A stretch of DNA of 64,000 bases from Curtobacterium sp. PhB115 (GTDB lineage: Bacteria > Actinomycetota > Actinomycetes > Actinomycetales > Microbacteriaceae): assembly GCF_003752025.1 (NCBI RefSeq), contig NZ_RJKR01000007.1, forward strand, positions 62,001 through 126,000, written 5' to 3'. Below the pieces are notes generated by a model that saw nothing but the letters and a program-made list of their open reading frames with translations, did no database searches and was not told where the DNA came from. The translations under genes and the position numbers were made by a program. Positions 54,454 through 62,672 of this stretch are shown here, piece by piece (position 1 is the first letter of the stretch; each line of letters opens with the position of its first letter).

Positions 54454-55416
54454 TCAGACGCGCACGGCGTCGCGCCCGGCGGTCCCGCGGGTGGAGAGGA
54501 CGACGACGCTCATCGCGCCGACCAGCAGTCCGGCGAGGACCATGTGCGTGCCGACGAGTCCGACGGGCAGGCCGGTTCGCGCCTGGGTGAGGCCCACCGC
54601 GATCTGCAGGAACTCGACGACCAGCAGCATGAGCGGCCACCGGCTCGAGATGCGCAGGCGCACCGCGCCGACGACCAGGACGAGGGTCAGGGCGAACAGC
54701 GCGTACGCGGGCCATGCGTGCACGTGCTCCATGACGGCGGGGTCGAACCCGGTGCGGTGCAGGCGTCCGCCGTCGACGGCGGCGTCGGCACCGGCGTGCG
54801 GGCCGCTGCCCGTCGTGAGGATGCCGACGAGCACGGTCACGACGACGGCGGCGACGGTGCCGCGGACCACGCCCGTGTACCAGGCGGGGACGAGGCGCTC
54901 CGCGGTGCGCGGCCCGTTCATCGCGCGGTAGACCAGCGTCGCGGTGACCGACGTCAGGGCGGCCGAGACGACGAAGTGCAGGCCGACGACGAAGGGGTTC
55001 AGGTTCGACCAGACGCTCATGCCGCCGATGACCGCCTGCACGGGGATCGCGACGCCCTGGGCGAACGCGAGCCAGAACAGCTCGGGGCGGGTGCGGCGCA
55101 TCCGGACGACTGCCAGGAACATCGCGACGGCGACGATGACGAGCACGAAGGTGAGCAGGCGGTTGCCGAACTCGATGATGCCGTGGACGCCCATCTCGGG
55201 CGTCGACACGAGCGAGTCCGCCGTGCACTTGGGCCACGTGGGGCATCCGAGACCCGAGGCGGTGAGGCGCACGAGGCCGCCGGTGCCGATCAGGATGACC
55301 TCGACCACGAAGGACGCCCAGGCGAGCCAGACCACCCGCGGATCGACGACGCGGGGGAGTGACCACCACCGCTGGGTCCGGAGATCCTGGCCGACGGGGG
55401 ATCCGACGCGAGTCAC
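54454..55416 (-). CDS. ctaA: Heme A synthase
   Basis: A 320-residue membrane protein with about eight helices that oxidises heme O to heme A for aa3-type oxidase. GGLVRLTASGLGCPTWPKC carries the extracytoplasmic cysteine pair seen in CtaA proteins, and IIEFGNRLLTFVL contains a heme-ligand histidine region nearby (GVHGIIEFGNR). The GTG at 55416 begins MTRVGSPVGQDLRTQ. It diverges from the suf operon and converges on ctaB. Confidence 0.93.
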   Translation of the reverse strand: MTRVGSPVGQDLRTQRWWSLPRVVDPRVVWLAWASFVVEVILIGTGGLVRLTASGLGCPTWPKCTADSLVSTPEMGVHGIIEFGNRLLTFVLVIVAVAMFLAVVRMRRTRPELFWLAFAQGVAIPVQAVIGGMSVWSNLNPFVVGLHFVVSAALTSVTATLVYRAMNGPRTAERLVPAWYTGVVRGTVAAVVVTVLVGILTTGSGPHAGADAAVDGGRLHRTGFDPAVMEHVHAWPAYALFALTLVLVVGAVRLRISSRWPLMLLVVEFLQIAVGLTQARTGLPVGLVGTHMVLAGLLVGAMSVVVLSTRGTAGRDAVRV

Positions 55417-55455
55417 GAGGGTGGTGCCTTCCTGTTGTTCCGTGCAGTGAACCTG

Positions 55456-55679
55456 TAGGATTCGAGGGTTCAGCAGCAGTCAAGTCTAGGCAGGCGCCGG
55501 CTCCGAATGAGCCGAGATCGCCGATCACTCCACGGACTGCGTGGAACCATTGTCGTTGCGAGGGAGCAACACCGTGACCGCCGTGCGCAGCAACGTCGGC
55601 GGTCTGCGGTGGAATGGCGTCCAGACGCCACGGGTTGACACCCGCACACGCTGTCCCGCGAGAAGGAAACGAGGAGACC
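55456..55679 (+). promoter_or_regulatory. suf operon promoter and structured leader
   Basis: TAGGAT (55456-55461) is a likely -10 box, giving a leader of about 215 nt before sufB. Four hairpins follow in series: TCCACG/CGTGGA (55529-55545), GTTGC/GCAAC (55555-55570), GACCGCCG/CGGCGGTC (55576-55604) and TGGCGT/ACGCCA (55615-55630). GAGGAG just before 55680 is the ribosome site. Confidence 0.45.
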
Positions 55680-57098
55680 ATGTCCGACGTGCTCATCGAC
55701 CGTCCCGAGCTCGAAGGGCTCGGGCAATACGAGTTCGGCTGGTCCGACTCCGACTCGGCCGGAGCCTCCGCTCGTCGTGGGATCTCGGAAGAGGTCGTCA
55801 CCGACATCTCGAACCTCAAGAACGAGCCCGAGTGGATGCTGAAGAACCGCCTCAAGGGGCTGTCGCTCTTCGGCCGCAAGCCGATGCCGACGTGGGGTGC
55901 CGACCTGACGGGCATCGACTTCGACAACATCAAGTACTTCGTGCGCTCGACCGAGAAGCAGGCGCAGTCGTGGGAGGACCTCCCCGAGGACATCCGCGCG
56001 ACCTACGAGAAGCTCGGCATCCCCGAGGCCGAGCGCCAGCGCCTCGTCGCCGGCGTCGCCGCGCAGTACGAGTCCGAGGTCGTCTACCACCAGATCCGCG
56101 AGGACCTGGAGCAGCAGGGCGTCATCTTCATGGACACCGACACGGCGCTCCGTGAGCACCCGGAGATCTTCCAGGAGTACTTCGGCACCGTGATCCCGGC
56201 CGGCGACAACAAGTTCGCCGCGCTGAACACCGCCGTGTGGTCGGGTGGCTCGTTCGTCTACGTCCCGAAGGGCGTCCACGTCGAGATCCCGCTGCAGGCC
56301 TACTTCCGGATCAACACCGAGAACATGGGCCAGTTCGAGCGGACGCTGATCATCGCGGACGAGGACTCGTACGTCCACTACATCGAGGGCTGCACCGCCC
56401 CGATCTACAAGTCGGACTCCCTGCACTCGGCCGTCGTCGAGATCATCGTGAAGAAGAACGCCCGCGTGCGCTACACGACGATCCAGAACTGGTCGAACAA
56501 CGTCTACAACCTCGTGACCAAGCGTGCGATCGCGCACGAGGGCGCCACGATGGAGTGGATCGACGGCAACATCGGCTCCAAGGTCACGATGAAGTACCCC
56601 TCGATCTACCTCGCGGGTGAGCACGCCAAGGGCGAGACGCTCTCCGTCGCCTTCGCCGGTCCCGGTCAGCACCAGGACGCCGGCGCGAAGATGATCCACA
56701 TGGCGCCGTACACGACGTCGTCGATCGTCTCGAAGTCGATCGCCCGTGGCGGTGGCCGCGCCGGCTACCGCGGCGAGGTCCGGGTGGACCCGAACGCGCA
56801 CCACGCCGCGAACACCGTCCGCTGCGATGCGCTCCTCGTGGACACGATCAGCCGGAGCGACACGTACCCGGCGATCGACATCCGCGTCGACGACGTGCAG
56901 CTCGGCCACGAGGCCACCGTCTCCCGCGTCAGCGAGGAGCAGCTGTTCTACCTCATGTCGCGCGGCATGCCCGAGGACGAGGCGATGGCGATGATCGTCC
57001 GTGGCTTCATCGAGCCGATCGCCCGCGAGCTCCCGATGGAGTACGCACTCGAACTCAACAAGCTCATCGAGATGAGCATGGAAGGATCCGTCGGCTAG
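55680..57098 (+). CDS. sufB: Fe-S cluster assembly scaffold SufB
   Basis: A 472-residue scaffold protein of the SufBCD complex that builds Fe-S clusters. The core [24 protein letters not shown] segment ([20 protein letters not shown]), [20 protein letters not shown] and the C-terminal [18 protein letters not shown] are intact. The ATG at 55680 has GAGGAGACC upstream; an in-frame ATG at 55614 lacks a ribosome site. No SufR-like repressor gene precedes it in this window. sufD starts directly after the stop. Confidence 0.96.
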   Translation: MSDVLIDRPELEGLGQYEFGWSDSDSAGASARRGISEEVVTDISNLKNEPEWMLKNRLKGLSLFGRKPMPTWGADLTGIDFDNIKYFVRSTEKQAQSWEDLPEDIRATYEKLGIPEAERQRLVAGVAAQYESEVVYHQIREDLEQQGVIFMDTDTALREHPEIFQEYFGTVIPAGDNKFAALNTAVWSGGSFVYVPKGVHVEIPLQAYFRINTENMGQFERTLIIADEDSYVHYIEGCTAPIYKSDSLHSAVVEIIVKKNARVRYTTIQNWSNNVYNLVTKRAIAHEGATMEWIDGNIGSKVTMKYPSIYLAGEHAKGETLSVAFAGPGQHQDAGAKMIHMAPYTTSSIVSKSIARGGGRAGYRGEVRVDPNAHHAANTVRCDALLVDTISRSDTYPAIDIRVDDVQLGHEATVSRVSEEQLFYLMSRGMPEDEAMAMIVRGFIEPIARELPMEYALELNKLIEMSMEGSVG

Positions 57099-58364
57099 AT
57101 GTCCAGCACCACCCCTCCCCACATCGACCAGCCGATCGAACCCGCGGCGACCACCCAGCACGGCGCCGGAGCCCACTCCGACGGCGGCTGGGACGCCCCC
57201 GACAAGACCATCCCGGTCCAGACCCGCTCCGAGCGGTTCCAGTCCGGTGACGTCGAGGCCTTCCCGACCGTCACCGGCCGCGAGGTCAACTGGAAGTTCG
57301 CGCCCCTCGCGAAGCTCCAGCCGCTCCTCGACGGCGGTCTCGACGGATCCGCCTACCCGTTCCTCGCCCGCCAGTCCGACGGTGCCGACGTCGAGTGGGG
57401 TCGCAGCGACGACCCCCGCGTCGGCACGGCTGGTCTGCCCGAGGACCGTGCCGCCGCCGCTGCCTGGTCCGCGCGGGACGCCGTCCTCGCCGTCACCGTC
57501 AAGGCGACCGAGGCGCACGAGTTCATCACGATCACCCGGTCAGACTTCGGCACGCAGCCCCGCGCCGCGCACACGGTCATCACCGCCGAGCCGCACGCAC
57601 AGGGCATCGTGGTGCTCGACAACCGCGGCACGGCGCTCCTCAGCGAGAACGTCGAGATCGTCGTCCAGGACGGCGCCCGACTGACCGTCGTCAGCCTGCA
57701 GGACTGGGACGACGACGCCGTGCACGTCTCCACGCACTTCGCCGAGGTCGGCCGCGACGCCTTCCTCAAGCACGTCGTGGTCTCGCTCGGCGGCGACGTC
57801 ATCCGCGTGAACCCCTCGACGCACCTCGGTGCGCAGGGCGCCGACACCGAGATGTACGGCGTGTACTTCGCCGATGCCGGGCAGTACATCGAGCAGCAGG
57901 TCTACGTGAACCACGACGCGCCGAACACGCGCGGTCGGGTCAACTACAAGGGCGCGCTGCAGGGTCAGGGCGCGCACACCGTCTGGATCGGCGACGTCCT
58001 GATCGGTCGCGCGGGTGACGGCACCGACTCGTACGAGCAGAACCGGAACCTCGTGCTGACCGACGGCACCCGCGCCGACAGCATCCCGAACCTCGAGATC
58101 GAGACGGGCAACATCGAGGGCGCAGGCCACGCGAGTGCGACCGGACGCTTCGACGACGAGCAGCTGTTCTACCTGCAGTCGCGTGGCATCTCGGAAGAAG
58201 AGGCCCGACGACTCGTCGTGCTCGGCTTCCTGGTCGAGGTCATCCAGAAGATCGGTGCCCCCGAGCTCGAGGAACGCCTCATCGCCGCGGTCGAGCAGGA
58301 GCTCGCCGAGGGCCGTTCGGTCATCGCCGAGCCGGCAGACGCCGCCGCCGAGGCCACCGCCTGA
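57099..58364 (+). CDS. sufD: Fe-S cluster assembly protein SufD
   Basis: A 421-residue SufB paralogue that forms the SufBC2D complex. The beta-helix core is seen in GTALLSENVEIVVQDGARLT and HVSTHFAEVGRDAFLKHVVV, then EMYGVYFADAGQYIEQQVYV and NHDAPNTRGRVNYKGALQGQ, with the C-terminal DDEQLFYLQSRGISEEEARR motif. The ATG directly follows the sufB stop, and the stop overlaps the ferredoxin start by one base. Confidence 0.95.
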   Translation: MSSTTPPHIDQPIEPAATTQHGAGAHSDGGWDAPDKTIPVQTRSERFQSGDVEAFPTVTGREVNWKFAPLAKLQPLLDGGLDGSAYPFLARQSDGADVEWGRSDDPRVGTAGLPEDRAAAAAWSARDAVLAVTVKATEAHEFITITRSDFGTQPRAAHTVITAEPHAQGIVVLDNRGTALLSENVEIVVQDGARLTVVSLQDWDDDAVHVSTHFAEVGRDAFLKHVVVSLGGDVIRVNPSTHLGAQGADTEMYGVYFADAGQYIEQQVYVNHDAPNTRGRVNYKGALQGQGAHTVWIGDVLIGRAGDGTDSYEQNRNLVLTDGTRADSIPNLEIETGNIEGAGHASATGRFDDEQLFYLQSRGISEEEARRLVVLGFLVEVIQKIGAPELEERLIAAVEQELAEGRSVIAEPADAAAEATA

Positions 58365-58690
58365 TGCCCGAGAAGGTCTGCGCCGAAGCCGACATCGCGG
58401 TGGACAGCCCGATGCGGGTCGTCGTCGACGGCACCGCGGTGGCGATCGTCAAGGACTCGTCCGGCACCGTCCACGCGATCGGTGACACGTGCACCCACGG
58501 CGACATCTCCCTCGCGGAGGGCTTCGTCGAGGGCGACTCGCTCGAGTGCTGGGCGCACGGGTCCCGCTTCTCGTTGACCACCGGCAAGCCGCAGAACTTC
58601 CCCGCCTACGAACCCGTCCCGGTCTTCCGGGTCGAGGTCCGTGACGGCCAGGTCTACGTCGACGTGCACGACCCCGTGCCGGTCGACTAG
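58364..58690 (+). CDS. Rieske-type [2Fe-2S] ferredoxin in the suf operon
   Basis: A 108-residue soluble protein with the Rieske ligand pairs CTHG (C-x-H) and CWAHGSRF (C-x2-H), as in the small ferredoxins of dioxygenase systems. In actinobacterial suf operons this gene replaces a dedicated electron donor; a role in delivering electrons or testing assembled clusters is inferred from its position. Its ATG overlaps the sufD stop (TGATG). Confidence 0.92.
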   Translation: MPEKVCAEADIAVDSPMRVVVDGTAVAIVKDSSGTVHAIGDTCTHGDISLAEGFVEGDSLECWAHGSRFSLTTGKPQNFPAYEPVPVFRVEVRDGQVYVDVHDPVPVD

Positions 58691-58754
58691 GTCGTCTCCC
58701 ACACACTTCCCGCGGCTGACGCCGCACACAGCTGCAACCGAAGGAACACACGTC

Positions 58755-59531
58755 ATGTCCACTCTGGAAATCCGCGACCTCCAGGTCTCGATCGACACCG
58801 ATCAGGGCACCAAGGAGATCCTCAAGGGTGTCGACCTCACGATCAACGAGGGCGAGATCCACGCGATCATGGGACCGAACGGGTCGGGCAAGTCCACCCT
58901 CGCGTACACGATCGCCGGTCACCCCCGGTACAACGTCGTCGGTGGCTCGATCACCCTCGACGGCCAGGACGTCCTCGCGATGAGCGTCGACGAGCGTGCC
59001 CGTGCCGGCATGTTCCTCGCGATGCAGTACCCGGTCGAGATCCCCGGCGTCACGGTGTCGAACTTCCTCCGCACCGCGAAGACCGCGATCGACGGCGAGG
59101 CCCCTGCCCTGCGCGGCTGGATCAAGGAGCTCCGTCAGTCGATGTCGGACCTCAAGATGGACTCGTCGTTCGCCGAGCGCAACGTCAACGAGGGCTTCTC
59201 CGGCGGCGAGAAGAAGCGCCACGAGATCATGCAGCTCGAGCTCCTCAAGCCGAAGTTCGCCGTCCTCGACGAGACCGACTCCGGCCTCGACGTCGACGCG
59301 CTGAAGATCGTCTCCGAGGGCGTCAACCGCGCCAAGGCCGCGACCGGCCTCGGCGTGTTGCTCATCACGCACTACACGCGCATCCTCCGCTACATCAAGC
59401 CGGACTTCGTGCACGTGTTCGTCGCCGGCAAGGTCGCGGAGCAGGGTGGCCCCGAGCTCGCCGACCGCCTGGAGAACGAGGGCTACGACCGCTACGTGCA
59501 GGCCGCTGCCGCCGCCGAGGCGCAGGCCTGA
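58755..59531 (+). CDS. sufC: Fe-S cluster assembly ATPase SufC
   Basis: A 258-residue ABC-type ATPase that drives the SufBCD scaffold. Walker A GPNGSGKST, signature FSGGEKKRHEIMQLELLKP (shown here as its core) and Walker B FAVLDETDSGLD are present. ATG 58755 gives STLEIRDLQVSIDT; the upstream bases GAAGGAACACACGTC supply the ribosome site. The stop overlaps the sufT start (TGATG). Confidence 0.96.
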   Translation: MSTLEIRDLQVSIDTDQGTKEILKGVDLTINEGEIHAIMGPNGSGKSTLAYTIAGHPRYNVVGGSITLDGQDVLAMSVDERARAGMFLAMQYPVEIPGVTVSNFLRTAKTAIDGEAPALRGWIKELRQSMSDLKMDSSFAERNVNEGFSGGEKKRHEIMQLELLKPKFAVLDETDSGLDVDALKIVSEGVNRAKAATGLGVLLITHYTRILRYIKPDFVHVFVAGKVAEQGGPELADRLENEGYDRYVQAAAAAEAQA

Positions 59532-59860
59532 TGATCGCGGCACTCGCTCCGGAGAAGTTCGACGAGGTCGTCGAGGGCCTGAAAGAGGTCCAGGACCCCG
59601 AGCTCGGCGTCAACATCGTCGACCTCGGACTCATCTACGACCTGGCGTGGGACGACGAGGCCTCTGCGCTCGTCATCAGCATGACGCTGACCAGCGCCGG
59701 CTGCCCGCTCACCGACGTCATCGAGGGCGACACCGCGAACGCCCTCGACGGCATCGTGGACGCCTTCCGCATCAACTGGGTCTGGATGCCGCCGTGGGGT
59801 CCGGAACGGATCACCGACGACGGGCGCGAGATGATGCGCGCGCTCGGTTTCGCGATCTAG
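59531..59860 (+). CDS. sufT: MIP18/DUF59 family metal-sulfur cluster assembly factor
   Basis: A 109-residue protein of the DUF59/MIP18 family. VQDPELGVNIVDLGLIYDLA and MTLTSAGCPLTDVIEG hold the conserved DPE and the reactive Cys. Related proteins help mature Fe-S proteins. It is last in the suf operon; sufS and sufU, the sulfur donor genes often found here, are not in the window. Confidence 0.93.
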   Translation: MIAALAPEKFDEVVEGLKEVQDPELGVNIVDLGLIYDLAWDDEASALVISMTLTSAGCPLTDVIEGDTANALDGIVDAFRINWVWMPPWGPERITDDGREMMRALGFAI

Positions 59861-59872
59861 TCGCGACCCACT

Positions 59873-59918
59873 ACGGACGGGAGGCGCGGTGCCAGCTGGC
59901 ACCGCGCCTCCCGTCCGT
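59873..59918 (+). terminator. GGAGGC-family perfect palindrome after sufT
   Basis: A 46-nt perfect palindrome 13 nt after the sufT stop. Its central 38 nt are identical to the element after whiA. It is the likely end of the suf transcript. Confidence 0.88.
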
Positions 59919-59949
59919 TCGTGCGCACGCCACGCGCGGGGCGCGCCGC

Positions 59950-60103
59950 CGAGTGGTCGCAACACGCCGCGGGCCTGGCCCGTCGGTCGGTCACGACTCC
60001 CCGCCGCTCGGACGCCGAGTGGTCGCGTTCTGTCGCCTGGACCGCGGCCAGGCGACAGACCGCGACCACTCGGCGAACGTGAGCGGACGGTTGCGACCAC
60101 TCG
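59950..60103. repeat. Composite palindrome related to the 43.5-kb array
   Basis: The outer arms CGAGTGGTCGCAAC (59950-59963) and GTTGCGACCACTCG (60090-60103) enclose a hairpin at 60014-60074. That hairpin has outer arms GCCGAGTGGTCGCG/CGCGACCACTCGGC and inner arms CTGTCGCCTGG/CCAGGCGACAG. The arm sequences match those of the array units, without heptamers. Confidence 0.9.
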
Positions 60104-60111
60104 ACGAACCG

Positions 60112-60208
60112 GACCGACAGCCCGTCGCCGCGCCGGCGCGCCGCCGACAGCCCGTCGCCGCGTCGCCGCGCCGCCGCGTCGCCGCGCCGCCGCGCCGCCG
60201 CGCCGCCA
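60112..60208. repeat. Low-complexity CCG/CGCCG repeat
   Basis: Two copies of CCGACAGCCCGTCGCCGCG (from about 60114 and 60144) run into a GCCGCGCC-type short repeat. No gene is supported in the 405-bp sufT-bioY spacer. Confidence 0.8.
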
Positions 60209-60212
60209 CCAC

Positions 60213-60252
60213 GCAGCACGGCCCCGCACCGATCGGTGCGGGGCCGTGCTGC
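60213..60252 (-). terminator. bioY terminator
   Basis: A 40-nt perfect palindrome (left arm GCAGCACGGCCCCGCACCGA, 60213-60232), 14 nt beyond the bioY stop on the minus strand. Confidence 0.85.
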
Positions 60253-60265
60253 AGCGGGCAGTGCG

Positions 60266-60865
60266 TCAGCGGCGGCCGAGCGCCTTCCACGCGAGCGGCA
60301 GGACACCAGCAGCGATGAGCGCCTTGGCGATGCCGCCGACGATGAACGGGTAGAGGCCGGCGGCGAGCACCGACTGCACGTCGTTCGGGGCGCCGAGCTG
60401 GCCGAGCACCACCGCCAGGTACGGCAGACCGGTCACGAACGGGATGGCGCTCGCGAGCAGCATCGCGACCGCGGCGCGACCGAAGTGACGGTCCCAGTTG
60501 CGGCGCGCGAGCCAGCCGACGACACCTGCGGCGGGGATGAACCCGATGACGTAGCCGAAGCTCGGCACGGCGAGGGCCTGCAGGCCGCCCGTCATGTCGG
60601 CGAAGAACGGTGCACCGGCCAGACCGGCGACCGCGTAGACGAGCAGCGAGAGCATGCCGCGTCGGGCACCCAGGGTCGCACCGACGAGCACGACGGCGAG
60701 CGTCTGTCCCGTGATCGGGACCGGCCACATGGGCACCTCGAGCTGTGCCATCGCGGCGGTGAACAGGGCTCCGCCGGCGACGAGGGCGGCGTTCGTGGCC
60801 AGCCCGTGCGACCGCAGACGGTCGGCGAGGACTGCGCGGGGAGCGAACCCGGTGGCGTTCGTCAT
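60266..60865 (-). CDS. bioY: Biotin transporter BioY
   Basis: A 199-residue membrane protein, the substrate-binding S component of an energy-coupling-factor biotin importer. It has about six hydrophobic helices and the family segments PVPITGQTLAVVLVGATLGA and SFGYVIGFIPAAGVVGWLA. The energising EcfA/EcfT genes are not adjacent here, so it may work alone or with a shared module. ATG 60865, with AGGAGAATCC just upstream, is chosen over the long open frame that runs back to 61150. Confidence 0.93.
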   Translation of the reverse strand: MTNATGFAPRAVLADRLRSHGLATNAALVAGGALFTAAMAQLEVPMWPVPITGQTLAVVLVGATLGARRGMLSLLVYAVAGLAGAPFFADMTGGLQALAVPSFGYVIGFIPAAGVVGWLARRNWDRHFGRAAVAMLLASAIPFVTGLPYLAVVLGQLGAPNDVQSVLAAGLYPFIVGGIAKALIAAGVLPLAWKALGRR

Positions 60866-60980
60866 GGATTCTCCTAGAATGGACTGCTGGTCCCGTTCGG
60901 AACCATCGGTCCCGTCAGCGTAGCGGTGCACCTCACGCACACGTCGTTGTGCAAACCCACCAACTGATTGGACGTCCACT

Positions 60981-62579
60981 GTGCTTGCCGTGCACGAACT
61001 CGAGATCCGCGTCGGAGCTCGTCTCCTCATGGAAGACGTGTCCTTCCGTGTCGAGAAGGGTGACAAGATCGGACTCGTCGGCCGCAACGGCGCGGGGAAG
61101 ACGACGATGACCAAGGCCCTCGCGGGCGAGACGCAGCCCACCGGCGGCAAGATCGACCGCGGTGGGGAGATCGGCTACCTGCCGCAGGACCCGCGCTCGG
61201 GCGACCCGGAGGAGACCGCGCGCAAGCGCATCCTCGACGCCCGCGGCCTGGGCGAGCTCGTGGAGGGCATCCGCCTCGCCACGCTCGACATGGCGAGCGA
61301 CGACGCCGCAGTCGCTGAGAAGGCGATGCGTCGCTACAGCCGGCTCGACGACCAGTTCAACGCGCTGGGTGGCTACGCGGCCGAGGCCGAGGCGGCGTCG
61401 ATCGCGTCGAACCTCAAGCTGCCGGACCGCATCCTCGACCAGCAGCTCAAGACCCTGTCCGGTGGTCAGCGTCGTCGCATCGAGCTTGCCCGGATCCTGT
61501 TCTCGGACGCCGAGACGATGATCCTCGACGAGCCGACCAACCACCTCGACGCCGATTCCGTGGTGTGGCTGCGCGAGCACCTCAAGACCTACCCGGGCGG
61601 CGTCATCATCATCTCCCACGACGTCGAGCTCGTGGAAGAGGTCGTCAACCGCGTGTTCTACCTCGACGCGAACCGCCAGACCATCGACATCTACAACATG
61701 GGCTGGAAGCTCTACCAGCGGCAGCGCGTCGCCGACGAGGAGCGCCGTCGCAAGGAGCGGGCGGGTGCCGAGAAGAAGGCCGCGACGCTCAAGGACCAGG
61801 CCGCTCGCTTCGGTGCGAAGGCCTCGAAGGCTGCTGCCGCGCACCAGATGGTCGCGCGTGCGGACAAGCTGCTCGCCGGCCTCGAGGACGAGCGTGTTGC
61901 CGACCGCGTCGCGAAGATCCGCTTCCCGACGCCGGCCCCGTGCGGTCGCACCCCGCTGATGGCCGAGGGGCTGTCGAAGTCGTACGGCTCGCTCGAGATC
62001 TTCGCGGGTGTCGACCTGGCGATCGACCGCGGTTCGCGCGTGGTCATCCTCGGATTCAATGGTGCCGGCAAGACGACGCTGCTGCGCATCCTGGCGGGTG
62101 CCGACCAGCCCGACACCGGGGAGATCCAGCCCGGGCACGGTCTGCGCATCGGCTACTACGCGCAGGAGCACGAGAACATCGACATCAACCGCACCGTGAT
62201 CGAGAACATGGTGTCGGCGTCCACCGACCTCAACGAGACCGAGGCCCGTCGGGTGCTCGGGTCGTTCCTGTTCACGGGCGACGACGGCTACAAGAAGGCC
62301 GGGGTGCTCTCCGGTGGTGAGAAGACCCGTCTGTCGCTCGCGATGATCGTCGTCTCCGGCGCGAACGTGCTGTTGCTCGACGAGCCGACGAACAACCTGG
62401 ACCCGGCGTCGCGTGAGGAGATCCTCAACGCCCTGGCCGGCTTCGAGGGGGCCGTGGTGCTCGTGTCGCACGACGCTGGCGCGGTCGAGGCACTGAACCC
62501 CGAGCGCGTGCTGCTGCTGCCGGACGGCACCGAGGACCACTGGAACAAGGACTACGCGGAGCTCATCGAGCTCGCGTAG
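60981..62579 (+). CDS. ABC-F family ATPase
   Basis: A 532-residue cytoplasmic protein with two ABC ATPase domains and no membrane segments. Walker A motifs are GRNGAGKTT and GFNGAGKTT; signatures are LSGGQRRRIEL and LSGGEKTRLSL. The linker between domains (about 245-300) is Lys/Arg/Ala-rich. ABC-F proteins act on the ribosome exit site, either in translation control or in antibiotic protection; this one resembles the housekeeping branch, and no resistance role is supported. The GTG at 60981 gives LAVHELEIRVGARLLME. It diverges from bioY. Confidence 0.92.
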   Translation: MLAVHELEIRVGARLLMEDVSFRVEKGDKIGLVGRNGAGKTTMTKALAGETQPTGGKIDRGGEIGYLPQDPRSGDPEETARKRILDARGLGELVEGIRLATLDMASDDAAVAEKAMRRYSRLDDQFNALGGYAAEAEAASIASNLKLPDRILDQQLKTLSGGQRRRIELARILFSDAETMILDEPTNHLDADSVVWLREHLKTYPGGVIIISHDVELVEEVVNRVFYLDANRQTIDIYNMGWKLYQRQRVADEERRRKERAGAEKKAATLKDQAARFGAKASKAAAAHQMVARADKLLAGLEDERVADRVAKIRFPTPAPCGRTPLMAEGLSKSYGSLEIFAGVDLAIDRGSRVVILGFNGAGKTTLLRILAGADQPDTGEIQPGHGLRIGYYAQEHENIDINRTVIENMVSASTDLNETEARRVLGSFLFTGDDGYKKAGVLSGGEKTRLSLAMIVVSGANVLLLDEPTNNLDPASREEILNALAGFEGAVVLVSHDAGAVEALNPERVLLLPDGTEDHWNKDYAELIELA

Positions 62580-62615
62580 CGCGCGCTGGCCGTCGTGGAC
62601 TTGACCGGCTGACGG

Positions 62616-62653
62616 ACGGGAGGCCCGTGGCGGTGTCGCCACGGGCCTCCCGT
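62616..62653. terminator. GGAGGC-family bidirectional hairpin
   Basis: ACGGGAGGCCCGTGGCG (62616-62632) pairs perfectly over 17 bp with 62637-62653 around GTGT. It lies between the convergent ABC-F gene and SURF1 gene, 37 and 20 nt from their stops. Confidence 0.88.
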
Positions 62654-62672
62654 TCCGTCTTCTGGGCGCGTC

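Noticed and set aside
55541..56155. Plus-strand frame overlapping the sufB leader and start
   Set aside because: It is out of frame with sufB, Arg-rich and without any recognisable domain.
60981..62579. Antibiotic resistance ABC-F protein
   Set aside because: The sequence resembles housekeeping ABC-F proteins, and there is no leader peptide or resistance context to support the call.
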